From NCBI GenBank assembly GCA_004331795.1, contig SJSR01000001.1, positions 806,001 to 870,000 on the forward strand: DNA of 64,000 nt, in the 5' to 3' direction. This stretch comes from Erythrobacteraceae bacterium CFH 75059 (GTDB lineage Bacteria; Pseudomonadota; Alphaproteobacteria; Sphingomonadales; Sphingomonadaceae). Both the position numbers and the translations under genes were made by a program. The notes beneath the pieces were generated by a model. It did not search any database. It worked only from the letters and a program-made list of their open reading frames with translations, and was not told where the DNA came from. This document shows positions 42,669 through 51,329 of this stretch, piece by piece (positions within the stretch are counted from its first letter, which is position 1; every line of letters begins with the position of its first letter).

Positions 42669-43294
42669 GCGAGCGTCCGCAGGACGGCGCGGACCGGGGC
42701 GGCATCGCCGCCGGCGATCCGGAGCGGCAGGGCGATGAGTTCGTAGCGGCCGGCCGGCACCGCGTCGAGCACCAGCCCTTCGAGGATCCGTAGGTCGGCG
42801 TCGCGCGCCGCGTGGTGGGCGGCCATGTCCTTGCTGTCCTCGGGATCGAGCGACGGGGCGTCGGTGCCGATGAGCCGCACGCCCGCGGCGGCCAGATGGC
42901 GGACGGTGTCCGGTGCGAGGGTGGCGAAGTCGCTGCGCCATGCGTCGGCCGGGAAGCGGGCAAAGGTCTTGAACAGCACCCGTCCGGTGTCGCCCAGCGG
43001 CGGCAGGTGAGCAGGCTCGATGCGCCGTGCGGCCACATGGCGCAGGTCCACGACCTCGCACGGACCGACAAACGGCTCCAGCGCCATGCCCGCCGCGTCC
43101 GCCCCGTCGGCGGCGTAGTGCAGCGGCGCGTCCGCATGCGTGCCGGAATGCGTCGACAGGCTGATCCGTCCCACATTGACCGGGGCGCCGGCAGCCATCG
43201 ACCAGGTCGGCGCAAGAGTGAAGCGCGTATCCCCCGGCCACACCGGCAGTTCGGGCCGGAGCACCTGGCTGATGTCGATCAGGCGCCCGCTCAC
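42665..43294 (-). CDS. kynB: Kynurenine formamidase
   Basis: A 209-residue cyclase-family amidase: LIDISQVLRPELPVWPGDT, the metal motif STHSGTHADAPLHY, and LIGTDAPSLDPEDSKDMAAHHAA near the end. It hydrolyses N-formylkynurenine to kynurenine. The overlaps with kynA (ATGA) and kynU (GTGA) show a translationally coupled operon. Confidence 0.95.
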   Translation of the reverse strand: MSGRLIDISQVLRPELPVWPGDTRFTLAPTWSMAAGAPVNVGRISLSTHSGTHADAPLHYAADGADAAGMALEPFVGPCEVVDLRHVAARRIEPAHLPPLGDTGRVLFKTFARFPADAWRSDFATLAPDTVRHLAAAGVRLIGTDAPSLDPEDSKDMAAHHAARDADLRILEGLVLDAVPAGRYELIALPLRIAGGDAAPVRAVLRTLA

Positions 43295-44082
43295 AGCCGG
43301 GTCCGCGCGTCAAGCAGTTCAGGGAAGAAGCGGTGCTGCAGCACGGCTTCGAGATAGGGAACACCGCTGGTGCCGCCCGTTCCGCGCTTGAAGCCGATGA
43401 TCCGCTCCACCGTCTTGAGGTGGCCGAAGCGCCAGCGCTGGAAGTGGTATTCGAGGTCCACCAGCTTCTCGGCCAGCTCGTAGAGGTCCCAGTGCGCCTC
43501 GGGCTGGCGGTAGATGGCGGCGAAGGCGTCCGTCACCGCCTCGTCCTCGACCCAGGGCTGCGCCGGATCGCGGGTCAGCACGGCGGCCGGAACGGCAAAG
43601 CCCCGCCGCGCCAGCAGACGCACGGTTTCGTCGTAGAGGCTGGGCCGTGTCAGCTCCTCCCGCAGGGCCGCGGCAATGCCCGGTGTGGCCTCGTGCATCG
43701 CCACCATCGCCGCGTTGCGCCCGCCCAGCAGGTATTCCATCTGCCGGTACTGGGCCGACTGGAACCCGCTGGAGGTGCCCAGATGCGGCCGCACCTGCGC
43801 ATAGTCGTGGGGTGTCATCGTCGCGAGGACGTCCCAGCTGCCGATCAGCTGCGTCTGCGCCCGCGCGACCCGGGCGAGCATCTTGAACGCGGGCCGCAGC
43901 GCGTCGGCGGCGATGGCCCGGCGCGCGGCGTCGAGCTCGTGAAGGCACAGCTTCAGCCACAGCTCGCTCGTCTGGTGCACGATGATGAACAGCATCTCGT
44001 CATGCGCTGGCGATGCCGGATGCTGCGCGCCGAGCACCCGGTCGAGGTCGAGATAGGAGCCATAGGTCTGTGCGGTGGTCAT
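43291..44082 (-). CDS. kynA: Tryptophan 2,3-dioxygenase
   Basis: A 263-residue heme dioxygenase starting MTTAQTYGSYLDLDRVL; an ATG 15 nt earlier is possible. It shows EMLFIIVHQTSELWLKL, SSGFQSAQYRQMEYLLG, and the heme-ligand region HFQRWRFGHLKTVERIIGFKRGTGGTSGVPYL (quoted in part). It opens the tryptophan ring to N-formylkynurenine. First gene of the kyn operon; there is no anthranilate-degradation gene nearby. Confidence 0.95.
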   Translation of the reverse strand: MTTAQTYGSYLDLDRVLGAQHPASPAHDEMLFIIVHQTSELWLKLCLHELDAARRAIAADALRPAFKMLARVARAQTQLIGSWDVLATMTPHDYAQVRPHLGTSSGFQSAQYRQMEYLLGGRNAAMVAMHEATPGIAAALREELTRPSLYDETVRLLARRGFAVPAAVLTRDPAQPWVEDEAVTDAFAAIYRQPEAHWDLYELAEKLVDLEYHFQRWRFGHLKTVERIIGFKRGTGGTSGVPYLEAVLQHRFFPELLDARTRL

Positions 44083-44162
44083 GCCGGCGCCGTGCATAGC
44101 CGAGCGCGCCGGCGAGCGGAACCCAAGGGCGTGCCGGCCGATCCGCCGCGCGGGCGGCACCG

Positions 44163-45656
44163 TCACAGCGGGGCGCGGGAAAACGGAAACAGCGGGTGCA
44201 CGCCCCAGGCGTTGTCGGCATAGCCGACGGTGTTGGCTCGCACCAGCGACCACCGGACCGGCGCGCCGAGCGGAATGAACAGGTTCTGCCGGGTCAGCAG
44301 CTCCTCAGCCTGGTTGATCAGCGCCGCCCGCCTCACGGGATCGGCTTCCGTGTTCGCCTGGACCATCAGCGCATCCGCTTCGGGGACGCACTGGGCCCGC
44401 GAGACGGAGCAGGCGAACTGGTTCATGAACCAGCGGGCCTGGGCATAGCGCGCCACCCGGTCGCGCAGCACGAGATCGGCTGCCTCTCCGTCGCCCGCGC
44501 GCCTGAGCTCGATGCCGGCCGCGTCCAGATCGCGCCTCAGCTGCCGCAGGAGCAGGTCGTTGCCGACGCCGGGGGGAAGGCTGATGGTCAGCTGCGGCGG
44601 GACGCCGGTGGCCGCGGCCCAGGCGGCCGCGCGCGCGCGGGCGATCGCCAGCCGCGCGTTCTGGTCAAGGTCGCGCCACCGCTCGGGGTTCTGCAACGGA
44701 TCGCCGGGCAGGTCAGGCGGCACGATCCGCGTCGCCGGGAACCAGCCCGAGACGTTGAACGGCACGAGGAGCGCGTTCCGGTCGATGGCGAGCGCCACCG
44801 CTTCGCGGTTGCCGGCATCGGCGAGAAACCCCCCGCGCGACGCCACATCAAGGCCGAACAGGCCAACCACCGCGTTCAGCCGCACCGTGCCGCGGGCCAG
44901 AGGGCCGGTCTGAAGCAGCGGCAGCGAGTTGATGTCGCCGCCGAGCACCGCCGATGCCGCCCCGCTGTTGAAGGCTGCCACGGCCTGTTCGGCGGGCAGT
45001 GCCGCGATCCGCACCGAGCGCACCGTCTCCGCCCAGCGCGAATCGGCGGCGAGGCCGCGCTCTTCGGGCGCGATGGGCAGCAGTGTCACCGCACCAGCGG
45101 TTGCCGGACCGGCGGCCCGGCGCATCGGACCAAGGCCGCCGCCGCCGCCTTCGAAGCCCAGCTCGGGTTGCGCCAGCACGCGCAGGAACTGCGCCATCGG
45201 AGTGGCCAGCTCGATCTCCACCACGCGGCCGGTGAGTGCTCGCACGTCCGCAATCTTCGCAAGGTCCAGCCCCAGGGTGGTGCCCTGAAGCTGGCGGATG
45301 GCGCGCTGCAGCTGCGAGCGGACCTGCTGCGCCGTGACCGGCTGCCCGTCGGGCCAGTTCACGTCGCGCAGGCGGAAGATGTAGGACAGGCCGTCGTCCG
45401 TAACGATCCAGCTTTGCGCGAGGCCCGGGACGACTTCGCCGTTCTCGTCCATCCGCACCAGGCCCTGATGCGTGGCGGCGCGCAGATGCTGCGCGGCGAG
45501 CGGCAGGCGCAGCCCTTCGGCGTCGAGATCGCCGGGCTGGCCGACGAACAGCACCCGCACCGTGCGCTCGTCCTCGCGTCCCGTGCAGGCGGCGAGAGAC
45601 CCGGACAGCGCGAGAAGCACCGCCCAGCCGATGAGGCGCCGGGCGCAGTGACTCAC
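44163..45656 (-). CDS. ABC-type peptide/solute-binding lipoprotein (family 5)
   Basis: A 497-residue extracellular binding protein with a GTG start and a lipoprotein signal ending SLAAC (Cys24). Family 5 features include LVRMDENGEVVPGLAQSWIVTDDGLSYIFRLRD and VNWPDGQPVTAQQV at the N-terminus, and EAVALAIDRNALL and NLFIPLGAPVRWSLV later. No permease or ATPase genes are nearby. It is the third gene of a GT2-SDR-binding-protein run coupled by GTGA overlaps, so it may not serve ordinary import. Confidence 0.82.
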   Translation of the reverse strand: MSHCARRLIGWAVLLALSGSLAACTGREDERTVRVLFVGQPGDLDAEGLRLPLAAQHLRAATHQGLVRMDENGEVVPGLAQSWIVTDDGLSYIFRLRDVNWPDGQPVTAQQVRSQLQRAIRQLQGTTLGLDLAKIADVRALTGRVVEIELATPMAQFLRVLAQPELGFEGGGGGLGPMRRAAGPATAGAVTLLPIAPEERGLAADSRWAETVRSVRIAALPAEQAVAAFNSGAASAVLGGDINSLPLLQTGPLARGTVRLNAVVGLFGLDVASRGGFLADAGNREAVALAIDRNALLVPFNVSGWFPATRIVPPDLPGDPLQNPERWRDLDQNARLAIARARAAAWAAATGVPPQLTISLPPGVGNDLLLRQLRRDLDAAGIELRRAGDGEAADLVLRDRVARYAQARWFMNQFACSVSRAQCVPEADALMVQANTEADPVRRAALINQAEELLTRQNLFIPLGAPVRWSLVRANTVGYADNAWGVHPLFPFSRAPL

Positions 45657-46336
45657 CACGGCAGTTCGTTCCCCCTGTGGTCGAGGAAGCGGTGCGCCAC
45701 CGGATGCGGTGCGTCCAGCAGGTCGGCCAGCGCGCGGGCGCTGTCCCCGGCCGAGAGCGGCGCCTTGTCTCCGCCCATGTCGGTCCGCACCCAGCCCGGA
45801 TGGAGCGAGAGGACCGCGATGGCCCGCGCTTTCGCCTGTTCCTCGAACACGTTGCGCGACAGCATGTTCAGCGCCGCCTTGCTCATCCGGTACAGGTCCG
45901 CTCCGCCAGAGGACAGGGCGATGGATCCCATCCGCGACGTGGTGAAGGCGAGCACACCGCCGTCGCGCAGCACCGGCAGCAGCGCCCGCGCCGCCCGCGC
46001 CGGACCGGCGGCGTTCGTCAGCACCGCGTGCGCGATGGCGGCGTCCCCCGCCTCGTCGATCCGGCACCCGTCGTAAATTCCGGCGTTGAGCAGCACCACG
46101 TCGAGCGCGGCGCCGGCCAGTGTCTCCGCGAGCGCCGCAATGGTCTGCGGTTGCGTCACATCGGCCGACGCGACCCGGATCCCGTCGTGCTGCTGCGCGG
46201 CGAGGCGGTGCAGCGGCTCGCTGCGGGTCCGTTGCGTTGCCACGACGCGCCAGCCGCGCGTCGCCAGTTCCCCGGCCAGCGCCAGGCCGATGCCGCGCGA
46301 TGCCCCGACGATCAGCGCGCGGCGAGGCGCCGTCAC
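45653..46336 (-). CDS. Short-chain dehydrogenase (CsgA-like SDR)
   Basis: A 227-residue SDR starting with GTG (M)TAPRRALIVGASRGIG: cofactor loop GASRGIG, LLNAGIYDG (NAG), FTTSRMGS (Ser) and YRMSKAALN (Tyr/Lys). The form LNAGI...G with a final HRFLDHRGNELPW resembles CsgA/YciK-like SDRs. GTGA overlaps tie it to the upstream glycosyltransferase and downstream lipoprotein genes. The substrate is unknown. Confidence 0.83.
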   Translation of the reverse strand: MTAPRRALIVGASRGIGLALAGELATRGWRVVATQRTRSEPLHRLAAQQHDGIRVASADVTQPQTIAALAETLAGAALDVVLLNAGIYDGCRIDEAGDAAIAHAVLTNAAGPARAARALLPVLRDGGVLAFTTSRMGSIALSSGGADLYRMSKAALNMLSRNVFEEQAKARAIAVLSLHPGWVRTDMGGDKAPLSAGDSARALADLLDAPHPVAHRFLDHRGNELPW

Positions 46337-47346
46337 GCCTTGTACTCGATCAGGGTCGCGCGCGTGCCCCGCCGCTGCTGGACCCGGTGCTGGAGCCAGC
46401 CGCGCGCCTGCGCAAGTTTGGCGATCATGATCAGCAGCGCCCACTGCGCCCCGCCGCGCCACCCCATCGCCGCGGCCTTGCTGCGTGCCAGCCGGACGAC
46501 CTGCGCCGCGACCGCAAGAGCGGGGGCAAGGGCGAGCAGCCGGAGCGGGGCGCCTGTGCCGACGAGGCTCAGCACCAGTCCGGGGATGGCGAGCAGCATG
46601 AGCGACGACCACAAAAGGGCGCTTTGCTGCAGGCGCATCCACGACCGATCCGCATCCTTGCCGTGCAGGGCGATGAGCGCGGCGATGCCGAAACCGGTCC
46701 GCCGGGCGCGGTGCCACCACTGGCGCAGATGCGTCATGGCGACGTCGTGCGCCGTCATCTCCGCGCCATTGCTCCACACCCGCCAGCCGCGCGCGCGCAG
46801 GCGCAGGCACATCTCCGGCTCCTCGCCGGCGATCAGTGCGTCGTTGTAGCCGCCCACCTCCCTGAGCGCCGCCACCCGGAACAGCGCATCCCCGCCACAG
46901 GCGCTTGCCGGTCCGGCCGGCACGCTCCATTCGTCGTCGATGGCGCGGTGGTAGGCGTTGCGCCCCGGATCGCGCTCGCGGCGGCGTCCGAAAACCACCG
47001 CGCGGCGCGGGTCGTCTGCCATGTCCGCGATCGCCGTGGACAGCCATTCCGGGTGCACGGCACAGTCGCCGTCCACCATCTGCACGAACTCGGCCTCCGG
47101 ATGGTCGCGCAGCAGCCGGGCGAGACCGGCATTGCGTGCGCGTGCGGCCGTGAACGGCACGTCGGTGTCAAGCTCGACCACCGCCACGCCCAAGGACCGC
47201 GCCAGCGCCACACTGCCGTCGGTGGAGCCGGAATCGACATACACCGCCGCTCCCTGCCCCGCCACGGAACGCAGACACGCCTCCAGCCGCTCCCCCTCAT
47301 TGCGGCCGATGATGACGATGCCGATGCGGGCCAAGGACTTGTACAC
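46333..47346 (-). CDS. Family 2 glycosyltransferase with C-terminal membrane helices
   Basis: A 337-residue GT-A enzyme: IGIVIIGRNEGERLEACLRSV start, VYVDSGSTDGSVALA, QMVDGDCAVHPEW (DxD-like metal site) and GEEPEMCLRLRARGWRV. Two or more hydrophobic segments near residues 250-295 suggest membrane attachment. It may transfer a sugar to a lipid or surface glycan. First gene of the run to the SDR and binding lipoprotein. Confidence 0.85.
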   Translation of the reverse strand: MYKSLARIGIVIIGRNEGERLEACLRSVAGQGAAVYVDSGSTDGSVALARSLGVAVVELDTDVPFTAARARNAGLARLLRDHPEAEFVQMVDGDCAVHPEWLSTAIADMADDPRRAVVFGRRRERDPGRNAYHRAIDDEWSVPAGPASACGGDALFRVAALREVGGYNDALIAGEEPEMCLRLRARGWRVWSNGAEMTAHDVAMTHLRQWWHRARRTGFGIAALIALHGKDADRSWMRLQQSALLWSSLMLLAIPGLVLSLVGTGAPLRLLALAPALAVAAQVVRLARSKAAAMGWRGGAQWALLIMIAKLAQARGWLQHRVQQRRGTRATLIEYKA

Positions 47347-47454
47347 TGTTATCTGTCACCCGTTGATCTGCCTCTGCCCGTTGTGAGTCGGCGATCGACC
47401 ATGCATGGGCTAGCCTGACGCTCATCTACTCTCCAGCAAGGTGTTCTACAAACG

Positions 47455-48150
47455 ATGCTGCCAGACGAAGCAATCCTCATGGGGCAATGGATCAGAAGCC
47501 TTGATCTGCGCAAAGGCGCAGTATGCCTCAACTTCGGCTCATCCACGCGCCACTTCCGAGAAGTGGTTCAGCCTCACATTGATGAGCATGTCTTTGCTCC
47601 GCTCAGGCAAGCCGGCGTTCGCACGATCCACTGCGACCTGAAAGTCGATGATGGCGTGGATGAGGTCGGGGATGTCCTTGATCCGGGGGTTCGCTCCAGG
47701 CTTGCCGGTTATGAACCGGAACTCGTCATCTGCAGCAATCTGCTGGAACATCTGACCGATCCGGCGACCTTCGCGCAGGCATGCGGCGAAATTCTTCGTC
47801 CGGGCGGACACTGCTTGATCACGGTGCCGCGCAGTTTTCCGTATCATCCCGATCCGATCGACACCATGTACAGGCCGGAGCCATCCGAAGTGGCGGCACT
47901 TCTCCCGGAATGGCAGGTTGTGTCGGCGAAGGAGATTGCTGCCGGCAGCTATGCGGACGACCTGCGTACGCATGCTGCGCCTACTGTCGCTCTGTTGAGA
48001 CAGGCAATCAGAGCAGCCATGCCATTTTATCGGCCATCCCAGTGGCGTCCCGCAGCGCACAAGCTCATGTGGCTCTTCAAGCCCTATCGCGTCTCCTTGG
48101 TGATGCTCAGGAAACCGGAACATCATGCTGCGGACTCAAGAGTCCGCTGA
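47455..48150 (+). CDS. SAM-dependent methyltransferase (class I), lower GC than neighbours
   Basis: A 231-residue methyltransferase-like protein: GAVCLNFGSSTRHF (motif I region), TIHCDLKVDDGVDEVGDVLD, LVICSNLLEHLTDPATFAQACGEILRPGGHCLITVPRSFPYHPDP (quoted for motif IV-VI; split in two by LEHLTDP). It resembles methyltransferase domains of glycan-synthesis islands. Hand count of 47461-47580 gives 55% GC, well below the surroundings. Its last 44 bp overlap the convergent GT4 gene. The start is uncertain; ATG at 47479 is another option. Confidence 0.75.
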   Translation: MLPDEAILMGQWIRSLDLRKGAVCLNFGSSTRHFREVVQPHIDEHVFAPLRQAGVRTIHCDLKVDDGVDEVGDVLDPGVRSRLAGYEPELVICSNLLEHLTDPATFAQACGEILRPGGHCLITVPRSFPYHPDPIDTMYRPEPSEVAALLPEWQVVSAKEIAAGSYADDLRTHAAPTVALLRQAIRAAMPFYRPSQWRPAAHKLMWLFKPYRVSLVMLRKPEHHAADSRVR

Positions 48151-49405
48151 ACGATTGCTGGAACAACGAAGCCAGTTTGGCTGCCTCAACCGTGTCAAAG
48201 TGCCTGGCCAACACACGCTCCCTCGCTGCCGCTCCCATCTCCGCCAGCCGTTCGCGGCTGAGGCATGACATTGCAGCCATGGCGTCTGCGAAGGCTTCTG
48301 CGTCGCCAGCCGGCACAATCAATCCGTCAACTCCATGCCTCACCAGTTCCGGAATGCCGGCGATCGCTGTCGTGACCACCGGACGTGCCCGGGACATGGC
48401 TTCCATGATCACGACCGGGAGCCCCTCGGCGAAACTTGGAAGAACCAGGGCGGACGATCGGTCCAGCAGTTCCCGCACCTCGTCAGCATTTACCCAGCCG
48501 GTTATCGTGATCAGTTCCGCCAGCTCGGCTGCCTGGATGGCTTCCTCGAGCTGCTTGCGCATCTCGCCGTCACCGGCGAGGATCAGCGGAATCGGAGTTC
48601 CGCGATCTCGCAGCAAGCGGATTGCTTCGATGAGCAGCACCTGCCCCTTCTGCTCGCACAGGCGTCCGACACAAAGTACGCCGAAATCCTGCGGCAGGGG
48701 CTGCGGTGGTGTGGCGTTGATCCGCGGATCCAGCGCGCAATGCACCACCCGTATCTTCTCCCAGTCGCTCAGCCTGGACCAGCGGAACAGCTGGCTGCGG
48801 CAGAAACTGGTGATCGCCGCAACGAAGCTGGCGTCGCGGACCTTGACTCCAAGTTTCAGTTGATGGGGCTTGTCGAACTCCTCGGGCCCATGAACAGTGA
48901 AGCTGAAAGGCGGCCCGCCAAGTGATTTCACGAGAAAGGCGACGGTGGCAGCATTGCTGCCGAAGTGGGCATGCACATGATGCGCGCCACTGCCTGTCTC
49001 GACCCACTCAAGCACCAGGCACGCTTCTGCCAAATAGATGAGATGGTGCAGGAAGCTGCGCTCTGCACCCCGCGACAGTGTCCAGGCGTGTTTCAAGGCT
49101 TGAAGGAAAGGTCCGGGACGCGAGAAGACGACGCGCAGCAATGCTTTCAGCAACGGTGCTGGTCCGCCCTCGAGTACGTAGCGGGTGCGTTCGCGCTCTG
49201 CTGCGTCGAGAGGGTCGACTACAGTGTTCTCCCACCCCCGCATGGCCAGTCGCTCGACGCGAACACCCAGGCGTTCAAGGGCCAGGATTTCCGTGCGGAT
49301 GAAACTGTGACTTACCGCCGGGTACTGGTTCAGAAGATATGTGACGGCAAGGCTGCCAGAAGCAACATCGTCTCCGTTCGAGTGCCCATGCTGCGTCATA
49401 CTCAC
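48107..49405 (-). CDS. Family 4 glycosyltransferase
   Basis: A 432-residue GT-B enzyme. The N-terminal half has YLLNQYPAVSHSFIRTEILALE, typical of colanic-acid/EPS-type GT4 enzymes, and HVHAHFGSNAATVAFL. The C-terminal half has VLCVGRLCEQKGQVLLIEAI and the nucleotide-sugar motif PSFAEGLPVVIMEAMSRARPVV. The start GTG at 49405 overlaps the LLM gene as GTGA; ATG at 49399 is the alternative. Codon use is less GC-rich than the LLM gene it follows. Confidence 0.85.
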   Translation of the reverse strand: MSMTQHGHSNGDDVASGSLAVTYLLNQYPAVSHSFIRTEILALERLGVRVERLAMRGWENTVVDPLDAAERERTRYVLEGGPAPLLKALLRVVFSRPGPFLQALKHAWTLSRGAERSFLHHLIYLAEACLVLEWVETGSGAHHVHAHFGSNAATVAFLVKSLGGPPFSFTVHGPEEFDKPHQLKLGVKVRDASFVAAITSFCRSQLFRWSRLSDWEKIRVVHCALDPRINATPPQPLPQDFGVLCVGRLCEQKGQVLLIEAIRLLRDRGTPIPLILAGDGEMRKQLEEAIQAAELAELITITGWVNADEVRELLDRSSALVLPSFAEGLPVVIMEAMSRARPVVTTAIAGIPELVRHGVDGLIVPAGDAEAFADAMAAMSCLSRERLAEMGAAARERVLARHFDTVEAAKLASLFQQSFSGLLSPQHDVPVS

Positions 49406-50418
49406 GCCGTGCCCATGACCTGTGCTGCGAAGCGGTGCATTTCTTCGGATTGGGGGCTCATCTGCAGCAGCAGAAGGTCGACCCCGGCATGCTCGTATTC
49501 GGCGATGCGCTCCTTGAGCTGTTCCGGTGTCCCGACCAGTCCGGGCCGCAGGCCGCGGTTGGAGACGGCGTATTCCTGCAGCTTCAGTTCGCGTTCGAGC
49601 TGCGTGCCCGACAGCCACTGATCGAAATTGGCGTAGCCGGGCGGCAGGTCGCGCACGGCGGTGATCCGGGCCAGTTCGGCCTTCGCCTCCGCCTCGCTGT
49701 CGCGCACGATGGCATAGGCCGCCATGCCGAAGGCCAGCGGCGGCCGGCCAAGCTCCTCCCGCCGGGCGGACAGGTCGGCGACCCGCGCAGCGATCACCTC
49801 GGGCGGGTCGCCGTGCATGACGTAGGCGTCGCACTGCCGCGCAATCATCTGCCTCGCCGCTTCGCTCTCGCCGCCGGCGTAGATCACGGGGCGCGCCTCG
49901 GGCCCGGGCGCGCAGATCGCCTCGTCCGTCCGGTAGAACCGGCCGGAGAAGGAGAAGCGGGGCTGGGTCCACAGGCCCTCGACGACCTCCAGCCACTCCG
50001 CCGTGCGGGCGTAGCGGTCGTCGTGCCGGTCGAACTCGAGGCCGTACTGGCGCGCCTCGTCCGCCCACCAGGACGACACGACATTGAGCGACAGCCGTCC
50101 GCCAGCAATCCGGTCGATGTTCGCGGCCGCCTTGGCGAACAGCGCCGGATGATGGAAATTCGGGCGCACAGCGACCATCAGTTCGAGCCGGCTCGTCACC
50201 GCCGCCAGCGCCGCGGCAGTGGACCAGGCGTCGAGAGCAGGGGCGTCCACCCCCTTGATGTCGTTGAGGTTCAGCTCGGCGATGAGGGTCAGGTCGTATC
50301 CCCAGCGTTCCGCGTCGAGCGCGAGGCGGCGGACATAGGCCCAGCTCGCCTCCATCCCCTCGTCCGCCACATTGCGCAGCCAGCCCCCGAACACCGGCAT
50401 CCAGAACCCGTACCGCAT
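49402..50418 (-). CDS. LLM-class FMN-dependent monooxygenase (SfnG/SsuD-like)
   Basis: A 338-residue luciferase-like monooxygenase starting MRYGFWMPVFGGW. It shows LTLIAELNLNDIKGVDAPALDAWSTAAALAAVTSRLELMVAVRPNFHHPALFAKAAANIDRIAGGR (quoted in part), LNVVSSWWADEARQYG, HDDRYARTAEWLEV and the phosphate-loop area VIYAGGESEAARQMIA. Relatives oxidise alkanesulfonates or dimethylsulfone with FMNH2. The start TGATG overlaps the ATP-grasp stop by 1 nt. No flavin reductase gene is nearby. The substrate is unknown. Confidence 0.87.
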   Translation of the reverse strand: MRYGFWMPVFGGWLRNVADEGMEASWAYVRRLALDAERWGYDLTLIAELNLNDIKGVDAPALDAWSTAAALAAVTSRLELMVAVRPNFHHPALFAKAAANIDRIAGGRLSLNVVSSWWADEARQYGLEFDRHDDRYARTAEWLEVVEGLWTQPRFSFSGRFYRTDEAICAPGPEARPVIYAGGESEAARQMIARQCDAYVMHGDPPEVIAARVADLSARREELGRPPLAFGMAAYAIVRDSEAEAKAELARITAVRDLPPGYANFDQWLSGTQLERELKLQEYAVSNRGLRPGLVGTPEQLKERIAEYEHAGVDLLLLQMSPQSEEMHRFAAQVMGTA

Positions 50419-51329
50419 CAGGCCGCCGCCTCCTTCAGCCAGACCGCGATCCGGTCCACCAGCCGCTCGTGCGGATCCCATCCGAGCACGTCCAGCGGAT
50501 TCGCGACGAAGTTGGACAGCGCGTTGATGTCGTAGAAGCGCGGCGTCCCGTCACGGTCGTCGATCATGACCTCGACGCCGCCAAGATCAAGCGCCGCGGC
50601 CTGTGCCACCCGCTCGGCGGCGCTGCGGAGAGCCGCGTCCGGTTCCGCCGCCCGCATGACGATGCCGCTGCCCGGCGCCGCGCAGGCGTCGGCCGGACAC
50701 AGGTCGAAGCTGCCTGCTCCCTCGATGGTGATGGCGTAGAGGAACCGCCGGTCGAGCGTCTCCAGCCGGGTCACGATCCCGCCGCGCGCGGGCACGACTT
50801 CCTGGACCAGCAGCACGCCGTCGATGCTGGAGGGCAGGGCGCGATCGGCTACTGCGGCACGCAGGGCGTCGAGAGTGTCGAAGCGGGCGATCCCGGCGCC
50901 GGCACCGCCGATGTTCGCCTTGACCAGCAGCGGGAAGCCGATTTTGGCGGCCGCCGCGACGGCATCGGCGGCGCGGTGCACCACCCGTGTAGCCGGAATG
51001 GCAAGGCCGAGCGAGGCCAGCAGGGCAAGCTGCCGCGCCTTGGACGCGTCCACCGCGAAGGCTGCCGTGCCGTTGAGAACGCGCGCGCCGCCTGCCTCCC
51101 ATCGGGCAAGCAGGGCCTGCACCCAGAAGATCGGATGCTCCGGCTCGCGCAGAAAGGCCGACATGGCCACCCGGTTGAGCACGAGCGGTGCCGGAGGGTG
51201 CGGATCGGCCGGGTCGAAGGCGGTGCCCGGAGACAGGGTGGTGAACGCGATGCCGCGCCGCTCGAGCGCGGCGAACAGCGGCGCGAACCAGCGCGGATGC
51301 TCGAACAGGATCGCCAGGGCAGGGCTCAT
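50418..51329 (-). CDS. RimK-like ATP-grasp ligase
   Basis: A 303-residue ATP-grasp protein: the small N-terminal domain (ILFEHPRWFAPLFAALERRGI), LVLNRVAMSAFLRE, ATP-binding IGFPLLVKANIGGAGAGIARF, and Mg-site strands GGVEVMIDDRDGTPRFYDINALSNF. It has no fused carrier or transporter domain. Enzymes of this type join a carboxylate to an amine or thiol at ATP cost. It is coupled to trmB upstream (ATGA) and to the LLM monooxygenase downstream. The substrate is unknown. Confidence 0.83.
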   Translation of the reverse strand: MSPALAILFEHPRWFAPLFAALERRGIAFTTLSPGTAFDPADPHPPAPLVLNRVAMSAFLREPEHPIFWVQALLARWEAGGARVLNGTAAFAVDASKARQLALLASLGLAIPATRVVHRAADAVAAAAKIGFPLLVKANIGGAGAGIARFDTLDALRAAVADRALPSSIDGVLLVQEVVPARGGIVTRLETLDRRFLYAITIEGAGSFDLCPADACAAPGSGIVMRAAEPDAALRSAAERVAQAAALDLGGVEVMIDDRDGTPRFYDINALSNFVANPLDVLGWDPHERLVDRIAVWLKEAAA

